From Favolaschia claudopus (taxonomy: Eukaryota; Basidiomycota; Agaricomycetes; Agaricales; Mycenaceae), in the NCBI GenBank assembly GCA_037176885.1, contig JAWWNJ010000018.1:1116001-1180000 (forward strand): 64,000 nucleotides of DNA, given 5' to 3'. Made by a program: the position numbers and the translations under genes. Positions 53,186-62,479 of the stretch are shown one piece after another. Positions within the stretch are counted from its first letter, which is position 1. Each line of letters starts with the position of its first letter. Under the pieces are notes generated by a model. It saw only the letters and a list, made by a program, of their open reading frames with translations, made no database searches and was not told the DNA's origin.

Positions 53186-53899
53186 TACTCGTTATGGCAA
53201 TAAGTCTTGGACGGTGGAGTTTTTGACTGCTCTTGGCCATCTAAGCAGGTTTTCGGCAGATTTGAGGTCCTAGACGTCAGTAGAGTATTCCACCGACTTC
53301 ATTCCGTCCATCAGTCTGATCAAATAATCTTGATCTATAACCATAAAAGGCAAAACAGAGATAAACATTGAAAACTGCAAATTAAGGCCCAGTTATCCAT
53401 GTTTTTGGCGCAAAGCTGGATAGCTAGCCTTGTAGATTGTCCAAGACTAGTAAGTTTAACACCTTGAATTAAGCAAAATGGCTGAGCCGTTCCAGAGATA
53501 TTGTGCTGCCAAGTCGGCCATTTTTTGCTGTAACATGGGCAAAAATAGCAAAACAGCCGAAATATGGCCAACTTGGCAGCCCAATATCTCGGGAACTACA
53601 CCAGCTTTTCCCATAATTCAAGCTGGGGTTTTACTGGGCTTCACCAAAGCTATACATTGGGCCATGCAAGTTTGATGGGAAATGATGTCCCAATGAGCGA
53701 AAAAATGCACATTTGGGGTTATTGATGTGTTCTGCCTTTTATGGCAGCGGATCAGCGCTTGGTGATTGAAGTGATGGCCGGAATCTTATCAGTGGTTCAC
53801 TCTACGCACATTCAGCATCTTGAACCAGCCGAAAAGCGGTTCGATCTGTCGCAAACGACGCAAAATCCCACCGTCCAAGACTTATTGCCATAACGAGTA
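53186..53899 (+). mobile_element. 714 bp TACTCGT element, copy 2 (in intron 2)
   Basis: Same TIRs as copy 1; TA at both ends. It sits 5 nt inside intron 2, so the GTGTG donor and the downstream acceptor (TACTAG, 53949) are kept; without it the intron would be about 57 nt. Confidence 0.9.
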
Positions 53900-55107
53900 T
53901 ATAGTTCTTGACATGCCGATTATTCACTTTGCTCACTTGCATGTACTAGTCTCACTACTTTGAAAGGCCTTAATCGCAAATTCAATGTCGACACTGTCAA
54001 GAAACCACCGCAGGAACATATTTCAGCCACAATCATCGGCGAAGTCATTTCTGATAATGCTTCCTCTCGCAAGGGTCCCGGAACGGTTCAGACTCAGATA
54101 GCCCGCGAACATGGAGTGAAAATTCCCCGGTATGGCGGTTGTTCCTTCTCTAGTGTACTTCAAGCTGATAATTTCTCAGCGACACCGTTCGCCGTTTGAT
54201 GGCCGACTTGGATCCCGGTGGAGCAGACATTAGATATCCGGGCCATAGTAACCGTACCCCTAAGCAGCGTGGACACCTTACCGACACCGGAGTCTACTAT
54301 GAAGTTCATTTTGACGGCCAAGAGAAATTGAACTTCAAAGCCTTGCGCATGGGGCGAGTTGGTATAGATATCTACGGTTCTCGCTGCCATTCAAGCGGTA
54401 GAATGATCAAATTCTTGACTGTCCCTAATGCTCGATGCTCATCGACTGTCGGTCATTACTATCTTGACTTGGTGGAAGATAATGGTGGTATGTGTTCACT
54501 CATTCACATATCTAAGGCTTGTTTCTGACCTTTTCTTATAGTCTTTGTTCAGGCTACAGTTGATGGAGGGTCTGAGACGGGGGAGCTATATGCAGCGCAT
54601 CTTGCTTTGCGGTAAGAGCTATGCTGATTTATTTTCTACGTGGTTCTGACTCGCTATTTTAGCCAAAAATGCATGCCCGATGTCTCCTTGGAAGGTCATC
54701 CTGCTTTTGTGGCATTGCCGAGCACCGACAACATTCCCATCGAAGCATCTTGGAAGCTTTTTACAAATTATGTTGGGCTTGACATCAAGGAAATTTTACT
54801 GCTGGGCCGAACCCTCAATTATTTCAATGCAGCTTATGATGTTCATGTGTATGCTTCCCCAACTCTTCAACTATCAAATTCTGACGAACATTTTACAGTA
54901 ATCTATTCAATTGGCTGTGGCCGAAAATTATTCAGCTCTGTCTGGATGATTTTGTTGATTACTGGAATAATCACCGTATTCGGTTACAGAAGGACAAAGT
55001 CCTTCCTTCTGGGTTCTCGCCAAATTACATTTGTGATTTTCCAGAACGGTTCGGACTTGTTAAATTCGGTGAGCAGGCGCCGCAAGAATACATTAGAGAG
55101 TTTGTGC

Positions 55108-55282
55108 GAGCGACCCAGGTCGCTTTTCAGCCGCTCAGATCTCCGCAACGACAGATACCAGGTGGGAGCTCTAAGCGACCTGGAAGAGTATTGCCATGGG
55201 GCATTCCTAGGTCGCTGGAACCTCACACCTGAGACTGCTCGTTGTCGAGATCTGAGCAGTCCCAAAGCGACCCGGGTCGCTT
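55108..55282. mobile_element. 175 bp TIR element in the last exon
   Basis: Inverted ends around GAGCGACCCAGGTCGCTTTT and its complement, with further pairing at GCTCAGATCTC. TGC is duplicated at 55105-55107 and 55283-55285. Removing 178 nt rejoins the flanking frames exactly. The true ends may extend to GTTTGTGC/GCACAAAC, since a similar GTTTGTGCGAAGCG is at 62859. Confidence 0.7.
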
Positions 55283-55500
55283 TGCACAAACCCGCTATTG
55301 ATCAGCTTCGACAGAATATCCCAAAGTCGAGGGAGGAGTGCTATCGTTGGGTGTCAGACGAGTTTGATACACAGGCAGCAGAAGTGTATGAACAGATTGG
55401 GAGTCCGAAGTTGAAGCTGACTGATGGGTGGACAATATTTTGCCGCATGCTGCCTTTGCTACTGTAGTTAGATGTTACCTGTAATACCGAATTATATGGT

Positions 55501-55547
55501 ATGACATCAATGCTCAAAAGTTCTTTAAGTTAACAGCAGAGCGTCAT
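55501..55547. repeat. 47-nt hairpin, homologue of 11735-11781
   Basis: ATGACATCAATGCT...AGCAGAGCGTCAT; same length and layout as the solo-LTR copy. Confidence 0.6.
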
Positions 55548-55679
55548 CTAGTACTGGTGACCTCCTGACTGACCAGACTTGATTGATGGATCCGGCAGTC
55601 TGGCTCCCAGCCTCCCAGTCAAGGAACACAGCAACAAGGAAACAAAATTGTGTCAATATTCTGAGCATACTTCCAATGT

Positions 55680-55729
55680 ATGACGCAACTGCATTTTGAG
55701 CTAGCTCGCTCGAAATCCATTTGCGTCAT
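55680..55729. repeat. 50-nt hairpin, homologue of 35801-35850
   Basis: ATGACGCAACTGCATTTTGA pairs with the right arm TCGAAATCCATTTGCGTCAT. Confidence 0.7.
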
Positions 55730-55970
55730 TGTAGCGCATACGATCCGCATTGAGGTCGAGATTGATGATAGTGATTAATTGATGCACCTTATTTCCCCAT
55801 TCAACGGCCGACAATCCCCCCCCCCACCATTCAACATAACAAAAGATGTCCTATAGGCTCAAAGAAAGAGCTACATACTATCTACACGGGCACTACAATG
55901 CCCATGGCAAAGTGGTGCTTGAATTTTCTAGATTCCGACCGACTCGGCATCTGCCTGATTTGGCAGTTTC

Positions 55971-56072
55971 ATCACGTACTTAGCCGCGGCTCTGCCGGCA
56001 CTTCGGACTCCCTCGGAACTTGGATGTCAAAATGTCAAAACCAACCTCGACCATCCCGCCTACCGTACTTGG
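55971..56072 (+). repeat. Dispersed repeat, partner of 48467-48552
   Basis: Reverse-complement match, including CATCCCGCCTACCGTA and ACTTAGCCGCGGC. Confidence 0.7.
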
Positions 56073-56304
56073 GTGACGGGTGACACCCAGTGAACAACCG
56101 ATCGTAATACTACTAGTATTAGTAATAGTACAGTATTCCTATCTCCAGTTATGATTACATAATGACCAAAAAAAAAATTTTGACCTCGAAATCGTTGAAG
56201 CTAAATCCTGGCAGCAGGTGTTGTTTTCGTGTTGAAATTTTTGCCGCGTGACGCGTGACGTGGCACGCCATGTGACCGCTCGTTGTACTTACAAAACGAG
56301 CTTT

Positions 56305-56442
56305 AGCTCCCTGCCTTCGGCACGGGCCACTCGCTGCGCTCGCGGCGCGCCTACGGCGGTCGCACAGCTCGTCGGGGCTGCCGCCCCAAACCCCGCAGTG
56401 CACTGCCGCTCGCTGCACAGCCTGCACTCGCCGGCGCGCGTC
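56305..56442 (+). repeat. GC-rich dispersed repeat, copy 2
   Basis: Same ordered blocks as 36968-37145, same orientation; ends in CTCGCCGGCGCGCG. Confidence 0.75.
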
Positions 56443-56709
56443 CTGATGGTGACCTGTCACGTGCCTCTTTGCCTGCCAATTCTACCAGATGTACTAATCA
56501 TGGTGACTTTGGCAAAATATATCTTCAATCTGATGAAGTAATCGAACGATTGAATGGATTGTGCTCACGATCGGAAGGATTGAAAGATTTGGTAGTTACT
56601 GTACAATCTGATAGCTGAAGTTTTGTTTGGCTTTAATTGTAAAACTATTTAATTAGTTTGACAAATGGGTAGTTATTCTAATTTTTTATACACAAAACAA
56701 TTTCCTGTC

Positions 56710-57077
56710 TACAGCAGTTTTGGAAACAATATACGGGTTTTGATCAAGTGGTGCTCATTCGTTTGTGCTTACTTTTGTTTTGCTTCCCGTCACCAGCTCC
56801 ACTTCAGCCGAATCTGATTTTCGCTTCCGCCACCCAAAGAACACCAGGAAAAAAACAGGGGGTTAACAGAACTGAGGATCAAGACTCAGCTGCTACTTGC
56901 CCAGAGTTCGACAGGCAAGGGCCAAAACAAGGGACCAGCGGCACTTGATGTGGTACGGCAACACCCCACAAAGTGGTGCTCCCGGCTTTGCCGATGACAG
57001 AATCGTCAACAAACGTAAGCACAAACGAACAAGCACCACTCAATCAAAACCCGTATATTGTTTCCAAAACGGCTGTA
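56710..57077. mobile_element. 368 bp TA-flanked TIR element
   Basis: TIRs of ~65 bp with few mismatches, core GTTTTGGAAACAATATACGG; ends TACAGC/GCTGTA. Non-coding. Confidence 0.85.
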
Positions 57078-57085
57078 TCATAGAG

Positions 57086-58336
57086 TATGACGTTCCGGAC
57101 GTTGCAATATTCAAACCACACACATATATCTTAGGGAGCAACACATATCTTCTTAGAGGTGTACAGTGGTGGCAAATAGAAATTGCCGTGGCTTTTTGGT
57201 AAAAATCTTGCTGTATACTTCACCGAATGACCTCAAATAAGATGTAGAGATGGGTATGTGATACTTCTGTACCTTCTAGAACACTCAGCAATATATCATG
57301 CACTGAGAATGCATCAATAATGGATGGTTTCCGATTTTTGCCATATCCGGAAAAACACAATCTACCCTCAGCAAAAAAGTGCCATAATAGAATAAAAGTA
57401 CTTGAAAAACAATGCTAGTTCTCACTTTGATTGACTGGAATTGACCCTCATTTGAGCTCACAACGGCCACTCGAAGTTGGTCATTTTAGCTATTTTCTCT
57501 GCATTTTCAGCTATTTTGTGTGAAAATAGCCAACTCTGAGCGGCTGTTGTGAGCTCAAATGAAGATCAATTCTATTCAATCAAAGTCGAAACTAGGAATG
57601 TTTTTCAAGTACTTTCATCCTATTATGACACTTTTTTGCTGAGGATACATTGAGTCTTTCCAGATATGGCAATAATCAGAAACTGTCCTGTTATTGATGC
57701 ATTGTCAGGGCATAATATATGGCTGAGTGTTCTAAGCAGTACAGAGGTATCATATATTTATCTCTACATCTTATTTCGGGTCACTCGGTGAAGTATACGG
57801 CAAGATTTTGGTCAAAAAGCCACGGCAATTTCTATTTGCCACCACTGTACATATGTACTGCATCTGTACATGTACACTATCGGGTTATGGCCTGGGCCGG
57901 CCACCATCATAATTGGGCCAAACAGTTCGCGTTCGTCGGTCCATCGCGCCCGCTTTGACTTCGCATCAACTAATCCGCCGTGGTACCGGGCTCGCGCGCG
58001 GTGTGAGACTCTGGTCATCGCTGCAGGAGGCAGATGGAAAAGGATGTTCTTGTGACCAGCACCCACATTCTCGAGAACGTTAAGTTCAATGAAAATGAAA
58101 ATTTTGGGTCCGTTGATGCAAGTTGTTGTGTCAAAGCGCGATGAGCCCGACAAGCGCCGTCCGCATCAAAACTGGCCGCCCGAAGGCGAATATTATACAC
58201 ATGATAGATAGATGCAGCACACTTGCAGCACAACCAAACTGTTCTGTATACACCTAGGCCTCTAAGAAGATATGTATGTGTTGCTCCCCAAGATATATGT
58301 GTGTGGTTTGAATATTGCAACGTCCGGAACGTCATA
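57086..58336. mobile_element. TIR element hosting another TIR element
   Basis: Arms of ~76-90 bp: TATGACGTTCCGGACGTTGC at 57086 and the complement ending at 58336. It begins 8 bp after the previous element. Interrupted by 57162-57849; without it the element is ~563 bp. Confidence 0.8.
57162..57849. mobile_element. 688 bp TA-flanked TIR element, copy 1
   Basis: TIRs of ~85 bp beginning TACAGTGGTGGCAAATAGAA. Nested in 57086-58336 at a TA. A second copy is at 60371-61041. No transposase. Confidence 0.9.
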
Positions 58337-58504
58337 GTATCATCTCTCGATGGTTACATATTTGTAATTCAAGAGACAGAACATGGCTTTATTTGCACAG
58401 AATTCTCCTAGCAAGAATTTCCCACACATCGGCAATTGCCGCCTTCGTGCTGGCAGTGTGCTGGCGGATACTCGGAGTCCTCGGACTCGGTTCTCCGATC
58501 ACCA

Positions 58505-58605
58505 GAGAGTACAATCGTGTATTCCAGTGGTTACCTCGGCTAAGCTAAGCGGGGGTCACCAGCAAGGTAACCAGAGCGGGCTGGTTACCCTAAGTATACT
58601 CTATG
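58505..58605 (+). repeat. Dispersed ~105 bp repeat, copy 2
   Basis: Partner of 21336-21441. Confidence 0.7.
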
Positions 58606-58684
58606 TACCACATAAATTTGAGTGTGAATTGTGTATAGCTTGACGAGAGAGACAACATACATATATTGTGAGTTGGCGGTCAGG

Positions 58685-58709
58685 ATATATTGAGTGTCAC
58701 TCAATATAT
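58685..58709. repeat. 25-nt perfect palindrome
   Basis: ATATATTGAGTG, a T, then its exact complement. Confidence 0.85.
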
Positions 58710-58719
58710 TGTGAAATTC

Positions 58720-59427
58720 CACATAGGCCCGACACAGCGAGCGAGGCCTCCCTCCCACTGCCGAGCCGTGGCTCGGGGTCTTCCGCCCTGTGGCGCTGTT
58801 GCGGCGGCTGCTGAAGTATGCTTCGGGCGTATCGGTCAACTCTCTGGCCCAATTCGGACCCGGTTTTCGACATCTGGCCGTGCTTGGCAGCGGTGTTCCA
58901 TCAGTTAACCGAACCACGTCCGAAACGGGAAAGTTGAAAATTCAAGAGGTGGGCGGCTCAAAATCTGCGGATACAGCTGTTTTACGGTTTTCGTCCGGTT
59001 TTTGTCCAGTTTTTGATGGAGTGGGGCATTTCGTTTCTTGTTTACACTTCTATGCCTCCGAGTCGCCGTATGGCTCCACTCTGGCCTCAAATTGGGCTAT
59101 TTGCGGCATTTCGCTCCACCAGTGAATGCAGTGGGGCTGCGGTGGAGCGGTCAAACTGTCGCCGGCTGCTCGGCGAGGGCACGCACCAGCAATCACAGGT
59201 AAACAACTTCTGAAGAGCCATCAGAAACCGGACAAAAAATATGATGTATGTGGACAATGGTCCACATAGAAGGGGAAGCTTGCTTCAGTCTAGGCTCGTT
59301 TCACCCTCTCTTGTGTGGAGGACATGAAATCTGAAGATAGTCGTTCAGATCATAGCTTCAGTCCGTACATGCAATTTACTGAATTACATACTACATAGTA
59401 CAGAGCAAGTACACTCGCTGATCTATT
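58720..59427. other. No gene recognised
   Basis: Several short plus frames, none familiar. Confidence 0.4.
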
Positions 59428-59963
59428 CTAAGTACTCATGCAACTGCTGAAAAGGGTGATTGATCCCGTCGCCGGGAATCTATAGCGAATATTCGTATTC
59501 CCCACGGGCTCAAGAAATTGAAATTCAGAAAGAATATCCTGTATATTGAATCCATAAGTATTGAGTTTTAAGCCCAAAGCCTCTCTCCATTCTGAGCATC
59601 TGACACACTGTGGTTTTATTTGGCTTCTGCAATCTTTGCAACAGGAAAGGTGATCAAAATGCTGTTCCGTACAATGTTTTCTTCCTTCCCTCAAAATCAG
59701 CAGAAGGTGTGTGATGGCTGCCACTTGTGCAATATAGCAGGTCAGGATTCTCAGGATGTGGCTCTCTAGCAACTGGTCTTCTTCAACCTTGAGCATTTCC
59801 CTGTCTTTGTACTATACTTATTTTGCACTGGCTGTACAGGATTCTGCTGCACTGGAGGTGGATCTGGACCTTGAGTTCTACGTGTTGGTGACGGAGGTGG
59901 ACTTTGAATATCCTGGTCTTCCTTCTGTCCTGCTAAAGTACCAGCATTCCCAGTGTTCTGCAT
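59428..59963 (-). pseudogene. Possible Helitron N-terminal remnant
   Basis: A minus-strand Pro/Gln-rich stretch (PPPSPTRRTQGPDPP) is followed in another frame by ENPDLLYCTSGSHH and then CCKDCRSQIK. The order and spacing recall DRLWCTKQPHW ... CDNCRAK in the Helitron at 12.3-13.4 kb. Several frame changes; weak call. Confidence 0.3.
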
Positions 59964-59996
59964 CTCAGCAATTCGGCAAGCGGTGCGAGGTGTAAG

Positions 59997-60370
59997 TTGA
60001 AGTTGCTGGCCATTCCAGTTAACCTGAACAAAATTCAGTGTAAAGGAGATCTCCGGTGTACAGGGCTATCCAGAATGCGATTGACATGCTCTTGCTCCTG
60101 AGCTGCATTTCATATGCGCTGTGGAGGATTTGGAGACATAGACCTATTTAATTTTATTTTGCTTGAGAGAAAGCATTGGCTGGTTGATTTGGCTCATACA
60201 TGCAGTAACATAAGATAATGTGGAGGATGAAGTTTATCTTGAGTGCTAATGCTAACCAAGAAAAAAAATAAGCTGCAAGCAGCAAATGGCTAGAAGTGTA
60301 AGAAATACCAAAATACATGTCATGGAGGAGGGAAAGGAAAGAGAGAGCACATCCATTGAGCAACTACACA
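59997..60370. other. No gene recognised
   Basis: Only short ORFs before the TIR element at 60371. Confidence 0.4.
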
Positions 60371-61041
60371 TACAGTGGTGGCAAATAGAAATTGCCGTGG
60401 CTTTTTGGTGAAAATCTGGCTGTATACTTCACCGAATGACCTCAAATAAAATGTAGAGATGGGTATGTGATACTTCTGTACCTCTTAGAACGCTCAGCAA
60501 TATATTATGCCCTGAGAATGCATCAATCATAGGATGATTTCCGATTTTTGCCATATTCGGAAAAACACAATGAGGGTTCAGCGAAAAGGTGTCATAATAG
60601 GATGAAAGTACTTGAAAAACAGTCCTAGTTTCCACTTTGGTTGAATGGAATTGACCCTCATTTGGGCTCACAGCAGCCGCTCAAAGTTGGCTATTTTCAC
60701 ACAAAATAGCTGAAAATGCAGAGAAAATAGCTAAAAGGACCAACTTCAAGCAGCCGTTGCGAGCTCAAATGAGGTTCAATTCCAGTCAGTTAAAGTGATA
60801 ACTAGCATTGTTTTTCAAGTACTTTCATCCTATTATGACACTTTTTTTGCTGAGGATACATTGAGCTTTTCCAGATATGGCAATAATCAGAAACTGTCCT
60901 GTTATTGATGCATTGTCAGGGCATAATATATAGCTGAGTGTTCTAAGTGGTACAGTAGTATCATATATTTATCTCTACATTTTATTTCAGGTCATTCGGT
61001 GAAGTATACAGCAAGATTTTGGCCAAAAAGCCACGGCAATT
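60371..61041. mobile_element. TA-flanked TIR element, copy 2, right end truncated
   Basis: Starts TACAGTGGTGGCAAATAGAA like copy 1 and follows it throughout, but stops at GGCAATT, lacking the final ~18 bp of the right TIR. Confidence 0.85.
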
Positions 61042-61112
61042 AGCTCGGCCAAAAGAGGTAATGGCTGCCTTTTCCGGCCTGATATCATCACAAATTACCT
61101 TTTTGGAGCGAG

Positions 61113-61158
61113 CTACCTCGAGGTGGAGCTCGACTCAGCTCAGCTCCCGGCAACACTA
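61113..61158. repeat. hAT right-end remnant
   Basis: CCTCGAGGTGGAGCTCGACT...CAGCTCCCGGCAACACTA matches the right terminus of the hAT element at 33311 with few changes. No left partner seen. Confidence 0.6.
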
Positions 61159-61159
61159 C

Positions 61160-62101
61160 CTGAGACCATGTGTCAACATGCTTGCCGATCACCATGCCGT
61201 GCCGCTGCCGTGGGTTGGTGCTGAGAATTTGCACGGATTACCGCCCAGATTGTAGTTCAGGCGGGTTGCCCTTCGGACTTTTCTCGGGACAGCTCACTGA
61301 CAGTTCGAGTGAAGAAGCTTCTGTGCCTACAGTAGTACTAAGTGCCTGCTGCAAGCTTAAGCTTCCTGTTTCTCCGTCTTCCGAGTAAGTTCCAAATACC
61401 CTCCACTCAAGGTTCTTTACCAGAACCGGGGGCGCAGCTTTCTGTAGTAGCTCGAAAGCGCAGAATAGTACGAACCTCAGTGGCTGCGGGAAACGAACGT
61501 TGGCAGGTCTAAGTTTAAAGTTTTAAATTTACAAATCAAATTAATGCGACTCCACGTGTTACACGTGTGGATGACACGTCTCCTCCGTCTGGTCGCAGCC
61601 TTGCTTTTAACATCCACAATGTCGTGGTCGGTCCGTAAGCTCGCCCCCCACCTCTTCTCCAAGAAACCAGCATCTCCCTCCTCGATGGCTCAGCAATTAC
61701 AAGTATCGTTCTCTGGCAAGTCTGGCCACGGTTCTGACAAGTCCTTGTTCGTACCATTCTGCTTTTGGAATGCTCCAACTCATTAAATTAATCGGCCAGC
61801 GTGGTCGTTGAAGGGTGATGATGATTCCGCCAGCCATTCGCTCCGCGCCTGATAGGTCGCTGCCAGGGAGGAACCTCATGTCATCGTCCCTCCGCTCTCT
61901 GAAATCCCCAATATATCGTCCGAGTGAGCACATTATTTTACTATTGGTATTGTCGGCCGACCATCTGTATCAAGAACTGGCTCTGCTCGTGGCGAAGAGA
62001 TGATGTATGTCCTGTGCTCGAGACCCATTGCTAACTAACGAACCCATTTTCTACTCTAGGTACAGTCGTTGGTCGTTCGTCTTCAGATCAATGCTACAGC
62101 T
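61160..62101. other. No secure gene
   Basis: A plus frame at 61544-61786 encodes a hydrophobic start and Ser-rich tail, unknown. It may be upstream exons of the coiled-coil ORF at 62132. Confidence 0.35.
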
Positions 62102-62131
62102 TAAAACCAGGTTCCAGAACAGACTGACCCT

Positions 62132-62479
62132 ATGTCCAAACGAATCGTCGGACTCGAGATCAATGTAACCAAACTCACAGCACAGACAGCTTCCAAACAG
62201 GACGTAGTTTCGCTTAAACAGGATGTGGCAACGCTGGAGAAGGACATGGCAGAGCTTAAAGCCCAGACGGCTTCCAACGTGGCAGAGCTCAAAGCCCAGA
62301 CGGCTTCCATGGCAGAGCTCAAAGCCCAGACGGCTTCCAACGTGGCAGAGCTCAAAGCCCAGACGGCTTCCATGGCAGAGCTCAAAGCCCAGACGGCTTC
62401 CAACATGGCCGACCTCAAAGCCTCGATCGTCACAGAGCTCAGAGCCATTATGACAGGGTTTGCCACCGGGAATAAGTAA
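62132..62479 (+). CDS. Small repeat coiled-coil protein
   Basis: 115 residues from the ATG at 62132 (the frame is open from a TAA near 62103, possibly after a splice acceptor). A helical start (ISKRIVGLEINVTKL-like, QDVVSLKQDVATLEKD) is followed by alternating 11- and 10-residue repeats of AELKAQTAS(N)V/M, then ADLKASIVTELRAIM. Predicted to be an all-helical coiled coil. It probably has upstream exons. Function unknown. Confidence 0.5.
   Translation: MSKRIVGLEINVTKLTAQTASKQDVVSLKQDVATLEKDMAELKAQTASNVAELKAQTASMAELKAQTASNVAELKAQTASMAELKAQTASNMADLKASIVTELRAIMTGFATGNK
62249..62408 (+). repeat. 63-bp minisatellite within the coding region
   Basis: 33 bp and 30 bp units alternate (core GCAGAGCTCAAAGCCCAGAC), all multiples of three. 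Confidence 0.85.

Larger units (their letters stand above)
52980..55467 (+). pseudogene. Integrase-like DDE transposase gene, interrupted in last exon
   Basis: Exons: 52980-53022, 53072-53180, 53950-54130, 54181-54487, 54542-54611, 54663-54848, 54899-55467; all introns are GT-AG and ~50 nt except intron 2, which holds a 714 bp element. The product starts MVNTAGNNGHYNGT and continues LGLAQRLDYLVKDFNYKIG and GLNRKFNVDTVKKPP. The catalytic core has Asp in EVHFDGQEKLNF, Asp in ATVDGGSETGELY and Glu in STDNIPIEASW, then NLFNWLWPKII and CLDDFVDYWNNHRIR. A 175 bp TIR element at 55108-55282 breaks the last exon, after which PAIDQLRQNIPKSREECYRW leads to the stop. Apart from that insertion all exons join in frame. 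Confidence 0.85.

Noticed and set aside
53335..53675. ORFs inside the 714 bp element copies
   Set aside because: Opposite-strand ORFs are mirror images from internal self-complementarity, with no homology I recognise; treated as non-coding.
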